DNA from: an uncultured Winogradskyella sp.
GTDB lineage: Bacteria; Bacteroidota; Bacteroidia; Flavobacteriales; Flavobacteriaceae
DNA: 64,000 nt
Reading direction: 5' to 3'
NCBI RefSeq assembly: GCF_947498005.1
Contig: NZ_CANMIW010000009.1
Location: forward strand, 1 to 64,000
Both the position numbers and the translations under genes were made by a program. Within the stretch, counting starts at the first letter, position 1; each line of letters opens with the position of its first letter. Below the pieces are notes generated by a model. The model worked only from the letters and a program-made list of their open reading frames with translations, was not told the DNA's origin and searched no databases. Below are positions 44,302 to 53,498 of the stretch, piece after piece.

Positions 44302-44979
44302 ATGATAAATACATTGTTAAGTCTTAATGAAGCTACAAGAACGGTAAATTCAGGTAGTAATAAGGTTACGTTGCTCAACAACATAAATTTAGATGTAAAG
44401 GAAGGTGAGTTTATTTCGCTAATGGGACCATCAGGTTCGGGTAAGTCTACTTTGTTAAATTGTATAGGTATGTTAGATAGTTTTACAGGTGGAGGTTATA
44501 CGTTTCTGGGTGAGCCAGTACATGCCATGAAAGATAAAAACAAGTCTAAATTATATAAAGAATATATTGGTTTTGTATTTCAGGCCTATCATCTTATAGA
44601 CGAATTGAATGTCTATGAAAACATTGAAACGCCTTTATTGTATAAGAATGTAAAATCTTCAGAACGTAAAGCGATGGTAGCAGATATGTTAGATCGTTTT
44701 AATATTGTTGGAAAGAAAGACTTATTCCCAATACAATTAAGTGGAGGACAACAACAATTAGTTGGTATTGCCAGAGCCTTAATAGGAAAACCTAAATTAA
44801 TCTTGGCAGATGAGCCTACAGGTAATCTAAACTCTAAACAAAGTGAGGAAATTATGAATTTGTTTTCTGAATTAAATAAAGAAGGTGTCACTATCATACA
44901 GGCCACACATTCAGAATCGAATGCCTCTTATGGCTCACGAATAATTAATCTACTGGACGGTAATATAGTTTCAGAATAA
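44302..44979 (+). CDS. ABC transporter ATPase, MacB/LolD type, second copy
   Basis: 225 residues with Walker A GPSGSGKST, signature LSGGQQQLVGIARA, Walker B LILADEPTGNLNS and a switch His in ATHSESN. It differs from the first copy at two usually conserved spots: Leu instead of Arg after SGGQQQ and Asn instead of Asp in the D-loop (NLNS for NLDS). Both may lower activity but neither removes a catalytic residue. Operon 2. Confidence 0.9.
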   Translation: MINTLLSLNEATRTVNSGSNKVTLLNNINLDVKEGEFISLMGPSGSGKSTLLNCIGMLDSFTGGGYTFLGEPVHAMKDKNKSKLYKEYIGFVFQAYHLIDELNVYENIETPLLYKNVKSSERKAMVADMLDRFNIVGKKDLFPIQLSGGQQQLVGIARALIGKPKLILADEPTGNLNSKQSEEIMNLFSELNKEGVTIIQATHSESNASYGSRIINLLDGNIVSE

Positions 44980-44989
44980 TATAAAAATC

Positions 44990-46411
44990 ATGAGAAATAA
45001 ATATGTGTTAGCAACTATCTTTAATTTGATGGTGTGGTCAATCTTTGCTCAAAATGATGCTACGAAACGTTATTCTTTAGAAGACTGTATTTCTATTGCG
45101 TTAGAAAATAATTTAGAATTAAAATCTACAGCACTATTAGAAAATTCTGCGAAGATAAATTACCAGCAATCAAAGGCAAACTTGCTACCAAGTGTTAATG
45201 GTAACTTTAATGTTGGTGTCAATGACGGAAGAAGTATAGATCCATTTACAAATGATTTTATAAATCAAGAATTAACATTTTCAAACTTAGGTTTAAGTTT
45301 AGATATGACAGTTTTTAATGGCTTTAGGCTATTAAACACTGCTAAGCAAAACAGGTTAAATAATCACGCTTCACAGTTAGAAACGGAAGCTGCGCAACAA
45401 GATTTAATTTTAAACGTGACCTTAGCCTTTCTTCAAGTTTTAAACGCTCAAGATGTATTAGAACTTTCTAAAGCTCGCTTAAAAGTTACGAGGCAGCAAC
45501 TTAAAATTCAAAAGGACTTTTTTGATGATGAATTAGGGAATCCTGCAGATTACGCAGATATTTTAGGTCAAGTGGCGAGTGATGAAACGAGTGTTTTAGT
45601 TTCAGAAAGTAGTTTGAACAATGCCAAATTGAGTTTAATTCAATTATTAAATATTGAGACTAATATTGAAGTTAATTCAGAAACTATGCTCTTAGGTTTT
45701 GAGGAATATAAGTTATCTGCAGATGAAGTTTATGTAGATGCTTTACAAAACTTAGCAACATTTAAAGCTAAAGAATTACGGATTGATGCTGCAAAAAAAA
45801 GTGTTAGTGTCGCTAAATCTCAATTTACGCCAGAGATTTCAATATTTGGAGGTGTTAATACTAATTACTCTAGCGCAGCAGAAACGTTTACGGCTTCAGG
45901 CACAAGTATTGTATCAACAGGCGATTATGTCACTGTAGATGGCCAAGATTTATTAGTTATGACGGAACAAACTACTTTCGATGCGCAAAATATAGCCTAT
46001 AAAGATCAATTAGATAATAACCTAAATACTGTCGTTGGTGTAGCCGTAAATGTGCCACTTTTTAATGGTTTTAGAGCAAAGAATAATGTGGCTTTACGAA
46101 AAATCGAAGTCAAAGAATCTTTGCTAGAATTAGAGCGAACACACTTAGACATCAAAAATGCGATAGCACAAGTTCATTTTGATATGAAAGCTGTTTATCA
46201 ACGTTATCAAAGTATTGAAAAACAAGTTGAAGCCTACCAAGAATCTTTCCGGATTAATGAAATAAGATTTAAAAATGGTGTTTCTAATTTTTTAAACTAT
46301 ATATCTAGTAAAAACAACTTAGATAATGCCTTAGTCAACAGGGCAAATGCAAAGTATGAGTATTTACTTAGAACTAAAGTATTAGACTATTACAGGGGTT
46401 TGGTTAACTAG
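44990..46411 (+). CDS. TolC-family outer-membrane efflux channel
   Basis: 473 residues with a signal peptide (about 1-20) and two TolC-type repeats rich in long helices (YSLEDCISIALENNLELKS; NVPLFNGFRAKNNVALRKIEV). It gives the MacB-like pump an outer-membrane exit. It is 10 bp after the second ATPase and ends export operon 2; together the two operons supply adaptor, ATPases, permeases and channel. Confidence 0.9.
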   Translation: MRNKYVLATIFNLMVWSIFAQNDATKRYSLEDCISIALENNLELKSTALLENSAKINYQQSKANLLPSVNGNFNVGVNDGRSIDPFTNDFINQELTFSNLGLSLDMTVFNGFRLLNTAKQNRLNNHASQLETEAAQQDLILNVTLAFLQVLNAQDVLELSKARLKVTRQQLKIQKDFFDDELGNPADYADILGQVASDETSVLVSESSLNNAKLSLIQLLNIETNIEVNSETMLLGFEEYKLSADEVYVDALQNLATFKAKELRIDAAKKSVSVAKSQFTPEISIFGGVNTNYSSAAETFTASGTSIVSTGDYVTVDGQDLLVMTEQTTFDAQNIAYKDQLDNNLNTVVGVAVNVPLFNGFRAKNNVALRKIEVKESLLELERTHLDIKNAIAQVHFDMKAVYQRYQSIEKQVEAYQESFRINEIRFKNGVSNFLNYISSKNNLDNALVNRANAKYEYLLRTKVLDYYRGLVN

Positions 46412-46511
46412 TGCTAATATGTTGAAGTTGAGATTGTACCTTATGAAGTTAAGTTTTTCATAAATACAGAGGAAAACCGTCGCATCATTCTTTATTCTCT
46501 TTATTAAATAA

Positions 46512-46519
46512 TAGTTTTG
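46512..46519 (+). promoter_or_regulatory. Candidate -7 element for the FKBP gene
   Basis: TAGTTTTG matches TAnnTTTG exactly, 28 bp before the ATG. No TTG partner is evident at the usual distance. Confidence 0.4.
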
Positions 46520-46547
46520 CAACTTATTTAAATGAAATTAAAAATTT

Positions 46548-46976
46548 ATGAGTCAAGTAAAAGAAAACGATACTGTAAAAGTGCATTATACAGGAAAATT
46601 AAAAAGCGGACAAGTCTTTGATAGTTCTTTAGAGCGTGAGCCTTTAGAGTTTACTTTAGGTCAAGGTATGTTAATTCCTGGTTTTGAAAAAGCAGTTATT
46701 GATATGAAAGTGAATGATAAGAAAACTGTAGACATTCCTATGGAGGAAGCTTATGGAGATGTTATAAAAGAATTATTTCATAAGGTAGAGAAAGCGCAAT
46801 TACCACCAGAAATGGAGCCTGCAGTAGGTTTAGGTTTAGCGTCTAGAGATGCACAAGGTAATGAGCATCAATTTAGAATAGTTGAAGTAAATGAGGACCA
46901 CGTAATTGTTGATGGAAATCATCCTCTAGCTGGCCAAGAATTAGTTTTTGAATTAGAAGTAGTAGAGATTAAATAA
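46548..46976 (+). CDS. FKBP-type peptidyl-prolyl isomerase, SlyD-like
   Basis: 142 residues without a signal peptide, so cytoplasmic. The FKBP half-domains KVHYTGKLKSGQVFDSS and EFTLGQGMLIPGFEKAV flank an insert-in-flap domain (about 70-125), as in SlyD. The His-rich metal-binding tail of E. coli SlyD is absent. It is a single-gene unit between its own -7 element and a terminator. Confidence 0.9.
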   Translation: MSQVKENDTVKVHYTGKLKSGQVFDSSLEREPLEFTLGQGMLIPGFEKAVIDMKVNDKKTVDIPMEEAYGDVIKELFHKVEKAQLPPEMEPAVGLGLASRDAQGNEHQFRIVEVNEDHVIVDGNHPLAGQELVFELEVVEIK

Positions 46977-46997
46977 TTAGTTTTTACATTAAAATAG

Positions 46998-47030
46998 AAA
47001 AACCTGTGAAACTTAATTCGCAGGTTTTTT
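46998..47030 (+). terminator. Rho-independent terminator after the FKBP gene
   Basis: The stem 46998-47010 with 47017-47030 (core AACCTGTGAA/TTCGCAGGTT with one T-G pair), loop ACTTAA, ends in T6. A-rich sequence on the other side means it could also stop transcription from the convergent sulfatase gene. Confidence 0.87.
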
Positions 47031-47068
47031 GCATTTGAAAATTTGCTATTAATCAAATAAGGGTAAAG

Positions 47069-48568
47069 TTATTTTTTAATATTGGCATTACACCAATCGT
47101 TGTATGCTTTTTCTAATTGTATTACTATTTCAGGATGTTGAGCCGAAAAATCGTTTCGTTCGCCAGGATCTGCTTCAATGTCAAATAACTTAAGAGTTAA
47201 ATCATCTTTTATTGGAGCAATATATTGTTCAGAAGGTTCACTTTTCCAGTGGTTTTCTTTTGTATTAGTTAGCTTCCATTTACCTAGTCTAGCAGCCCAA
47301 GTTTTTTGCCACTTCCAAACGAGTAATCGGTCGTTACTTTTGGATTCAAATAAATCAATTCCATCTAAATTTTGATCTGTTAGAGTAATGCCTGCCGCAT
47401 TGGTTAGCGTAGGTAAAATATCAGCGGCAGAGACATACTGCTTTTCAATTTTGCCTGCATCTACATGTCCTGGCCAACTTACAGCCATTGGTACACGTAT
47501 TCCGCCTTCCCAAAGTGAATATTTTCCTCCAGTTAATGGCGCATTGTTTGCACCTGTAAGTGGAGAGCCGCCATTGTCTGATATAAATACAATTAATGTA
47601 TTTTTATCGAGTTCAGTTTCATGCAGTGCATCAAGTACACGACCAATATTGTCATCTAAGCAATTAAGGTTTGCCAAATAATACTTTCTTAAGTCATCCG
47701 TATTTATTGCTCCAACTCTAGAGTACTTATCATAATAGGCAGAATAACTTCCTGGTTCGTGGTGGCTGTATTCTAGTTTGTTGTCTGGATCGTAATTAGG
47801 AATTTCTTCAACACTGTATTTGTCTAAATATTTTTTCGGTACCTCATGGATTAGGTGATGAACAGCACTATAAGACAAGGTTAAGAAAAAGGGTTCGTCA
47901 TGCTCTTGCTTAAGGTAATTGATTGATTCGTTGGTTAAAATATCTGTGAGATAGCCATCTTCATAACTTTTTTCGCCCATATTGTGCATCAACGGTCCTA
48001 GAGCAGCACTAGTACCATAAGGATCTGGTGTTCGTTCTTGTATGCTTTTTGAGTTTGCCCAATAATCATGAGCATGTGCTGAAAAACCTAAGAATTCATC
48101 ATAACCATGGTTAAGAGGGTATTCTCTAACATTATTTTTATGAAAGTTTCTACCTAAATCATTTTTTCCTATTCTGGCGGTTTTGTAGCCAGCGTCTTTT
48201 AAATATTCTGGAAGTGTTTTTACATCATCTGGTAATCCTGGTCCCCAACTTGCAGGAATATCCCAACGAAATTGATTTTTACCTGTAATGATTCCGGCTC
48301 TAGATGGACTGCAAACTGGTGCAGTAACATAGGCTTGAGAATATACAGTCCCAGATTTTCCTAATCGAGCAATATTTGGTGTTGAAACTGAGGTGTCAAA
48401 ATTATCAAAGGGTGCAAAATCTGCATAGCCTTGATCGTCTACTACAATTAAAAGAATGTTAGGTTGTTTGTTTTGTGTGGAGTCTTCAGGCGAAGTTCCG
48501 TTTTTCTTTTTGTCGGAATTACATGAAAATAATACTGCAAATACCATTACAAATAAAAATTGTTTCAT
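47069..48568 (-). CDS. Sulfatase lipoprotein (formylglycine type)
   Basis: Hydrolyses sulfate esters. 499 residues with a lipoprotein signal ending at LFSC (Cys16), so it is membrane-anchored outside the cytoplasm. VVDDQGYADFAPF supplies the metal-binding Asp pair, and VCSPSRAGIITGK is the C-x-P-S-R signature in which the Cys is converted to formylglycine. ARIGKNDLGR and ISDNGGSP are further active-site segments. It lies 12 bp downstream of the DeoR-type regulator gene on the same strand. The substrate is unknown; the neighbourhood suggests a sulfated glycerol-containing compound. Confidence 0.9.
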   Translation of the reverse strand: MKQFLFVMVFAVLFSCNSDKKKNGTSPEDSTQNKQPNILLIVVDDQGYADFAPFDNFDTSVSTPNIARLGKSGTVYSQAYVTAPVCSPSRAGIITGKNQFRWDIPASWGPGLPDDVKTLPEYLKDAGYKTARIGKNDLGRNFHKNNVREYPLNHGYDEFLGFSAHAHDYWANSKSIQERTPDPYGTSAALGPLMHNMGEKSYEDGYLTDILTNESINYLKQEHDEPFFLTLSYSAVHHLIHEVPKKYLDKYSVEEIPNYDPDNKLEYSHHEPGSYSAYYDKYSRVGAINTDDLRKYYLANLNCLDDNIGRVLDALHETELDKNTLIVFISDNGGSPLTGANNAPLTGGKYSLWEGGIRVPMAVSWPGHVDAGKIEKQYVSAADILPTLTNAAGITLTDQNLDGIDLFESKSNDRLLVWKWQKTWAARLGKWKLTNTKENHWKSEPSEQYIAPIKDDLTLKLFDIEADPGERNDFSAQHPEIVIQLEKAYNDWCNANIKK

Positions 48569-48580
48569 TTTTTTAATTTA

Positions 48581-49339
48581 TCAATTGTCTACTATAGTGA
48601 CTTTTATTTCTTTTTCTTCTAGTTTTTTGCGTTTCATTTCAGAAATGCCACTGTCCGTGATTATCTCATCAACTTGAGAAAGATCACATATTCTCGCAAA
48701 ACTCTTTTTTCCAAATTTAGATGAATCTGCAAGTACAATAACTTTTTGAGCTGCGTGTAGCATTTTTTTATTGAGTTCGGCTTCTTCTAAATTTGTGGTT
48801 GAAAGCCCATAATCTATATCTATACCATCAACACCTATGAATAATTTACTGCAAGACACATTATTTAAAATGTGCTCTGCATAATTTCCTATAACTGAGG
48901 CAGAACTATGTCTTATATAGCCACCGAGTTGAAGAATTTCAATATTGCTATCATGTATAAGGTGTAAAACAACATGAACCGAAGATGTAATAACGGTGAG
49001 TTTGTTTTTAGCCTTAATAAATTTAGAGAAGGCCTGTACAGTTGTACCTGAAGCAATCATTATAGAGTCGTTCTCTATAATACGAGAAGCAGCTAATTGG
49101 GCAATACCGTTTTTTTCTTCTACGGAGATTTTTTCTTTATCTAAAACGGTTCGTTCGTTAATATATGGATTGTCTAAGGATGCGCCTCCATGAGTTCTGT
49201 AAAGCAAACCTTTTTGTTCTAATAGTTTTAAATCTTTTCGTATCGTTACGGCTGAAACATTAAGAATCTCGCATAAATCAAGGACTTCTAAATGCTTTTC
49301 TTTGGCGAGTCTATCTAATATATTTTGGTGTCGCTTCAT
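48581..49339 (-). CDS. DeoR/GlpR-family transcriptional regulator
   Basis: 252 residues from the ATG at 49337-49339 (MKRHQNILDRLAKEKHLEVLDL), the usual start and length for the family; a 47-residue upstream extension is rejected. The N-terminal helix-turn-helix has the DeoR signature VSAVTIRKDLKLLEQKGLLYRTHGGA, and the C-terminal sugar-phosphate-sensing domain includes ASGTTVQAFS and FIGVDGID. It is divergent from glpD, so a GlpR-like repressor responding to glycerol 3-phosphate is the best guess. Paired direct repeats in the gap are candidate operators. Confidence 0.87.
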   Translation of the reverse strand: MKRHQNILDRLAKEKHLEVLDLCEILNVSAVTIRKDLKLLEQKGLLYRTHGGASLDNPYINERTVLDKEKISVEEKNGIAQLAASRIIENDSIMIASGTTVQAFSKFIKAKNKLTVITSSVHVVLHLIHDSNIEILQLGGYIRHSSASVIGNYAEHILNNVSCSKLFIGVDGIDIDYGLSTTNLEEAELNKKMLHAAQKVIVLADSSKFGKKSFARICDLSQVDEIITDSGISEMKRKKLEEKEIKVTIVDN

Positions 49340-49398
49340 GCAATATTGGCTTTTTACGATTAAACTAGCTAATTTTTTAAATAAAACACAAATATAGT

Positions 49399-49417
49399 AA
49401 AACGAAAGAAAATGAAG
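49399..49417 (-). promoter_or_regulatory. Candidate DeoR/GlpR operator, half-site pair 1
   Basis: AAAACGAAA, G, AAAATGAAG: two copies of a 9-bp unit at 10-bp spacing. It is the reverse complement of the TTTCRTTTT pair at 49458-49477 and lies just upstream of the regulator gene on the minus strand. Confidence 0.5.
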
Positions 49418-49457
49418 TGTTTTATTTGTGTAATTCTTCTTTTTTATTAATTTTTTA

Positions 49458-49497
49458 TTTCGTTTTGTTTCATTTTGCATTATATTTTATATATTTG
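49458..49497 (+). promoter_or_regulatory. glpD promoter with overlapping DeoR/GlpR operator
   Basis: TTG (49465-49467), a 22-bp spacer and TATATTTG (49490-49497, exact -7 match) form a promoter for glpD. TTTCGTTTTG and TTTCATTTTG (49458-49477) are direct repeats covering the -33 region, ideally placed for repression. Confidence 0.58.
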
Positions 49498-49526
49498 AAA
49501 GATGATTGAAATAAATACAACATATT

Positions 49527-51092
49527 TTGTTTAAAAGAGAAACCTTAATAGATCAACTAAAAGCCAATATCAATTGGGATGTCATAATAATTGGTGGTGG
49601 AGCCACAGGATTAGGTGTAGCCTTAGATTGTGTAACTAGAGGCTATAAAACATTGTTGTTAGAGCAAGTAGATTTTGCTAAAGGCACATCTAGTAGAAGT
49701 ACTAAATTAGTGCATGGTGGTGTGAGGTATTTGGCGCAAGGTAATATTGATTTAGTGCGTGAAGCTTTGTATGAAAGAGGTTTGATGTTGCAGAATGCTT
49801 CACATTTGGTAAGTAATCAATCGTTCATTATTCCTAACTATAAATGGTGGGATAATTTCTTCTACACTGTAGGCTTAAAAGTTTATGATTTTTTAGCAGG
49901 AAAATTAAGTTTTGGTAAATCGATTAGAATAAAGAAAAGTGAAACTATTTCAAGATTATCTACTTTAAAAACGGATAAGTTAAAAGGAGGTGTTGTTTAT
50001 CATGATGGTCAATTTGACGATTCAAGATTAGCAGTGAATATAGCACAAAGTTGCATTGAAAATGGAGGCACAGTGCTTAATCATTTTAAGGTAAAAAACC
50101 TTCAGAAAAATGAGCATGGTAAGATTAATGGTGTAATTGCAATTGATACTGAGACAAATACAGAATATGCTTTAAATGCCAAAGTGGTTGTTAATGCAAC
50201 AGGTGTTTTTTCTGATGAAGTCTTACAAATGGATAATAAGGATGCGGAAAATAGTATTCGTCCTAGTCAGGGAATTCACTTAGTTTTTGATAAATCGTTT
50301 TTGCCAGGTAATGACGCTATTATGATTCCCAAAACGGATGATGGTCGAGTATTGTTTTTAGTGCCTTGGCATAATAGAGTTGTGGTTGGTACAACAGATA
50401 CATTGTTAGACAGCCATAGTTTAGAGCCAAAACCCTTAGATAAAGAAATTGCTTTTGTCTTAGAAACGGCGAACAGATATTTAAATAAAAAAGCAGACAA
50501 AAATGACGTCTTAAGCATCTTTGCTGGATTACGACCTTTGGCTGCACCTAAAGATAAATCTGAGAAAACAAAGGAGATTTCTAGAAGCCATAAAATAATA
50601 GTTTCAGATTCTGAATTGGTTTCTATTACAGGCGGAAAATGGACCACTTACAGAAGAATGGCTCAAGATACTGTGAATAAAATAATTGATTTGAACAAGT
50701 TGTCAAAGGCAAATTGTAAAACTCAAGGTTTAAAAATTCATGGGTCAAATGGTTCTGTAGATAGAACAAATCATCTTTATATTTATGGCACTGACCAAAA
50801 AGGAATTGAGGAGTTGATAAAAGAAAATCCATCGTTTGGTGACAAATTGCATGAACGATTAGAATTTACAAAAGCTGAAGTTATCTGGGCAGTTAGGCAT
50901 GAAATGGCAAGAAGCATTGAAGATGTGTTGGCGAGACGTGTCCGAGTTTTATTCTTAGATGCTAAAGCGGCTATAGAAATGGCGCCAATGGTAGGAGAGC
51001 TATTAAGGTCAGAATTAAATGAAACCAATGATTGGAAATCTGCGCAGATTTCAGAATTTATTGAAATAGCAGACCAATATATTTTAAAATAA
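49527..51092 (+). CDS. glpD: Glycerol-3-phosphate dehydrogenase, FAD-dependent
   Basis: Oxidises glycerol 3-phosphate to dihydroxyacetone phosphate at the inner membrane, feeding electrons to quinone. 521 residues with the FAD-binding DVIIIGGGATGLGVALD, the family signature GTSSRSTKLVHGGVRYL and the GGKWTTYR motif near residues 370-378. Start is TTG at 49527: an upstream ATG at 49502 is in another frame and meets a TAA at 49532, so it cannot be the start. First of the glpD-glpK-glpF group. Confidence 0.93.
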   Translation: MFKRETLIDQLKANINWDVIIIGGGATGLGVALDCVTRGYKTLLLEQVDFAKGTSSRSTKLVHGGVRYLAQGNIDLVREALYERGLMLQNASHLVSNQSFIIPNYKWWDNFFYTVGLKVYDFLAGKLSFGKSIRIKKSETISRLSTLKTDKLKGGVVYHDGQFDDSRLAVNIAQSCIENGGTVLNHFKVKNLQKNEHGKINGVIAIDTETNTEYALNAKVVVNATGVFSDEVLQMDNKDAENSIRPSQGIHLVFDKSFLPGNDAIMIPKTDDGRVLFLVPWHNRVVVGTTDTLLDSHSLEPKPLDKEIAFVLETANRYLNKKADKNDVLSIFAGLRPLAAPKDKSEKTKEISRSHKIIVSDSELVSITGGKWTTYRRMAQDTVNKIIDLNKLSKANCKTQGLKIHGSNGSVDRTNHLYIYGTDQKGIEELIKENPSFGDKLHERLEFTKAEVIWAVRHEMARSIEDVLARRVRVLFLDAKAAIEMAPMVGELLRSELNETNDWKSAQISEFIEIADQYILK

Positions 51093-51145
51093 ACTAATTC
51101 TTGCCGAACCTCTACTTCGGTAATTAAATTTATAAACAACAAACT

Positions 51146-52642
51146 ATGGGAAAATATATTTTATCCTTAGATCAAGGTACTACAAGTTCTAGGGCTATTG
51201 TTTTCGATAAAAGAGGCAATATAATTTGCAGTGCGCAAAAAGAATTTACGCAGTACTTTCCAAAATCAGGTTGGGTAGAGCACGACCCTAAAGAAATATG
51301 GTCTACACAAGCTGGTGTCGCTGCAGAAGCCATTGCAAATAAAGGATTGGATGCAGAAAACATAGCTGCGATTGGTATTACTAATCAACGAGAAACAGTT
51401 GTTGTTTGGGATAAAAATTCAGGAAATCCTATTTATAATGCTATCGTTTGGCAAGATAAGAGAACAGCAGATTTTTGCGATCAGTTAAAGAAAGAAGGCA
51501 AGGCTCAAATGATTAAGGAAAAAACAGGATTAGTTATTGATTCTTATTTTTCTGGCACTAAGGTAAAATGGATTTTAGACAATGTTGAAGGTGCCAGAGC
51601 AAAAGCTGAAGCTGGAGATTTAATTTTAGGAACCATTGATAGTTGGTTGGTCTGGAATTTTACCAAAGGAAAACAGCATGTTACTGATGTTACAAATGCG
51701 TCACGTACTTTAATGTTTAACATCAACACAATGGAATGGGATGATGAGTTATTAGAATTATTAACCATTCCCAAAAGTATGCTACCAGAGGTTAAAGCTT
51801 CAAGTGAAATTTATGGCCATACAACTTCAACATTTTATGACACAAAAATTCCGATCTCTGGTATAGCAGGAGATCAGCAATCTGCATTATTTGGACAAAT
51901 GTGTACCAAACCTGGTATGGTTAAAAATACTTACGGAACTGGTTGTTTTATGTTAATGAATATTGGAGAAAAACCAATTGTTTCTAAAAACAATTTACTT
52001 ACAACAGTAGCATGGAAAATAAATGGAACAACAACTTACGCTCTTGAGGGTAGTGTTTTTATTGCAGGTGCTGTGGTACAGTGGTTGCGAGATAGTTTAA
52101 AGATTATTAGGAATTCTGCTGATGTTGAAGCATTAGCGTCTTCTGTAAAAGATACAGATGGTGTTTATTTTGTACCAGCTTTTGCTGGTCTTGGAGCACC
52201 ACACTGGAATCAGCATGCAAAAGGCACTATGTTTGGATTAACGAGAGGAAGTACAGATGCACATATTGCAAGGGCTTCTTTAGAGTCAATCGCATTTCAG
52301 ACAATGGATATTTTAAAGGCTATGGAAGCAGATTCGGGTTTGTCTATAAAGGAACTTCGAGTAGATGGAGGCGCAACAATCAATAATATGTTGATGCAAT
52401 TTCAGTCTGACGTTTTAAATACTGTAACTGTGCGACCAAAAGTGGTTGAAACCACAGCAATGGGAGCGGCATTTTTAGCAGGCTTAGCTGTCGGTTATTG
52501 GGATAATCCTGAAGAAATACAAGATATATGGCAGACAGATAAAACATTTAATCCTAAAGAAGAAAGAGCAGAAATAGAAGCCAATATAAAAGGTTGGTAT
52601 AGAGCAATTGAAGCATTAGAGTATTGGACAAATAATAACTAA
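51146..52642 (+). CDS. glpK: Glycerol kinase
   Basis: Phosphorylates glycerol to glycerol 3-phosphate, the substrate of GlpD. 498 residues, the standard length. FGGY-family motifs include [42 protein letters not shown] and [19 protein letters not shown] and YFSGTK are typical of glycerol kinases. It is 53 bp after glpD and 14 bp before glpF. Confidence 0.95.
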   Translation: MGKYILSLDQGTTSSRAIVFDKRGNIICSAQKEFTQYFPKSGWVEHDPKEIWSTQAGVAAEAIANKGLDAENIAAIGITNQRETVVVWDKNSGNPIYNAIVWQDKRTADFCDQLKKEGKAQMIKEKTGLVIDSYFSGTKVKWILDNVEGARAKAEAGDLILGTIDSWLVWNFTKGKQHVTDVTNASRTLMFNINTMEWDDELLELLTIPKSMLPEVKASSEIYGHTTSTFYDTKIPISGIAGDQQSALFGQMCTKPGMVKNTYGTGCFMLMNIGEKPIVSKNNLLTTVAWKINGTTTYALEGSVFIAGAVVQWLRDSLKIIRNSADVEALASSVKDTDGVYFVPAFAGLGAPHWNQHAKGTMFGLTRGSTDAHIARASLESIAFQTMDILKAMEADSGLSIKELRVDGGATINNMLMQFQSDVLNTVTVRPKVVETTAMGAAFLAGLAVGYWDNPEEIQDIWQTDKTFNPKEERAEIEANIKGWYRAIEALEYWTNNN

Positions 52643-52656
52643 TTAAAACTGAATTT

Positions 52657-53385
52657 ATGACACCATTTATAGCAGAGATTATTGGTACAGCGATATTAAT
52701 TTTACTGGGAGGAGGCGTAGTTGCAAATGTAGTTTTAAATAAAACCATCGGAAATAATAGTGGTTGGATTGTGATAACAACAGGTTGGGCACTTGCAGTT
52801 TATGTGGCAGTTGTAATAGCTGGTCCTTATAGTGGTGCGCACATCAATCCGGCTGTAACGGTTGCTGTGGCCATTGCAGGTAAGTTTCCTTGGGCAGATG
52901 TGCCAATGTACATTTTAGGACAAATGATTGGTGCAATGATAGGTGCAACTTTGGTTTGGGTAATGTATAAAAATCATTTTGATGCCACTGATGATGCAGA
53001 TGGTAAAAAAGCAGTTTTTTGCACTGCTCCTGCAATCAGAAATACGTTTTCTAATTTCTTTAGTGAAATGTTAGGCACCTTTGTGCTATTGTTTACCATA
53101 TTCTTTTTTACTGATGCAAATATCAGTGATTCTGGTACGGTTATAGGTTTAGGTTCGTTAGGTGCATTACCCGTTGCATTTTTAGTTTGGTCTATAGGCT
53201 TGTCGTTAGGAGGAACAACAGGTTATGCTATAAATCCTGCGAGGGATTTAGGACCTAGAATTATGCATGCTATTTTACCTATTAAAAACAAGGCAAAAAG
53301 TGATTGGTCTTATGCTTGGATTCCGGTTTTAGCACCTATAGTGGGTGGAGCACTTGCAGCTTTGTTGATGCTTGTATTATTATAG
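52657..53385 (+). CDS. glpF: Glycerol facilitator, aquaglyceroporin family
   Basis: Passive glycerol channel of the inner membrane. 242 residues, six membrane helices and the two pore loops with NPA boxes: [12 protein letters not shown] and [13 protein letters not shown]. The Asp after the second NPA box (NPARD) is a marker of glycerol-conducting members. It follows glpK directly and is followed by a terminator. Confidence 0.95.
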   Translation: MTPFIAEIIGTAILILLGGGVVANVVLNKTIGNNSGWIVITTGWALAVYVAVVIAGPYSGAHINPAVTVAVAIAGKFPWADVPMYILGQMIGAMIGATLVWVMYKNHFDATDDADGKKAVFCTAPAIRNTFSNFFSEMLGTFVLLFTIFFFTDANISDSGTVIGLGSLGALPVAFLVWSIGLSLGGTTGYAINPARDLGPRIMHAILPIKNKAKSDWSYAWIPVLAPIVGGALAALLMLVLL

Positions 53386-53416
53386 AATTATATAGTTTTT
53401 TTGTTATAGTTAGAAG

Positions 53417-53444
53417 TGTCAACTCGTTTTGGGTTGGCATTTTG
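53417..53444 (+). terminator. Terminator after glpF
   Basis: The stem TGTCAAC/GTTGGCA (one T-G pair) with a 9-nt loop is followed by TTTTG and more T-rich sequence, 32 bp after glpF. Confidence 0.7.
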
Positions 53445-53472
53445 TTTGTTCGTAATCTAAAAACTATATTTA
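53442..53472 (+). promoter_or_regulatory. Promoter of the propeller regulator gene
   Basis: TTG (53442-53444), a 20-bp spacer and TATATTTA (53465-53472, 7 of 8 consensus positions). The predicted start is about 20 bp before the ATG at 53499. Confidence 0.5.
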
Positions 53473-53498
53473 CATAAATAGAATTTTTAAATAGGCAA

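Noticed and set aside
49340-49480. 47-residue extension of the DeoR-type regulator
   Set aside because: It covers the intergenic operator-like repeats and precedes the standard DeoR N-terminus.
50276-50647. 123-codon minus-strand frame
   Set aside because: Entirely within glpD and lacking protein-like features.
51102-51119. Small hairpin CCGAA/TTCGG between glpD and glpK
   Set aside because: The stem is only 5 bp with no T-run; the genes are probably co-transcribed through it.
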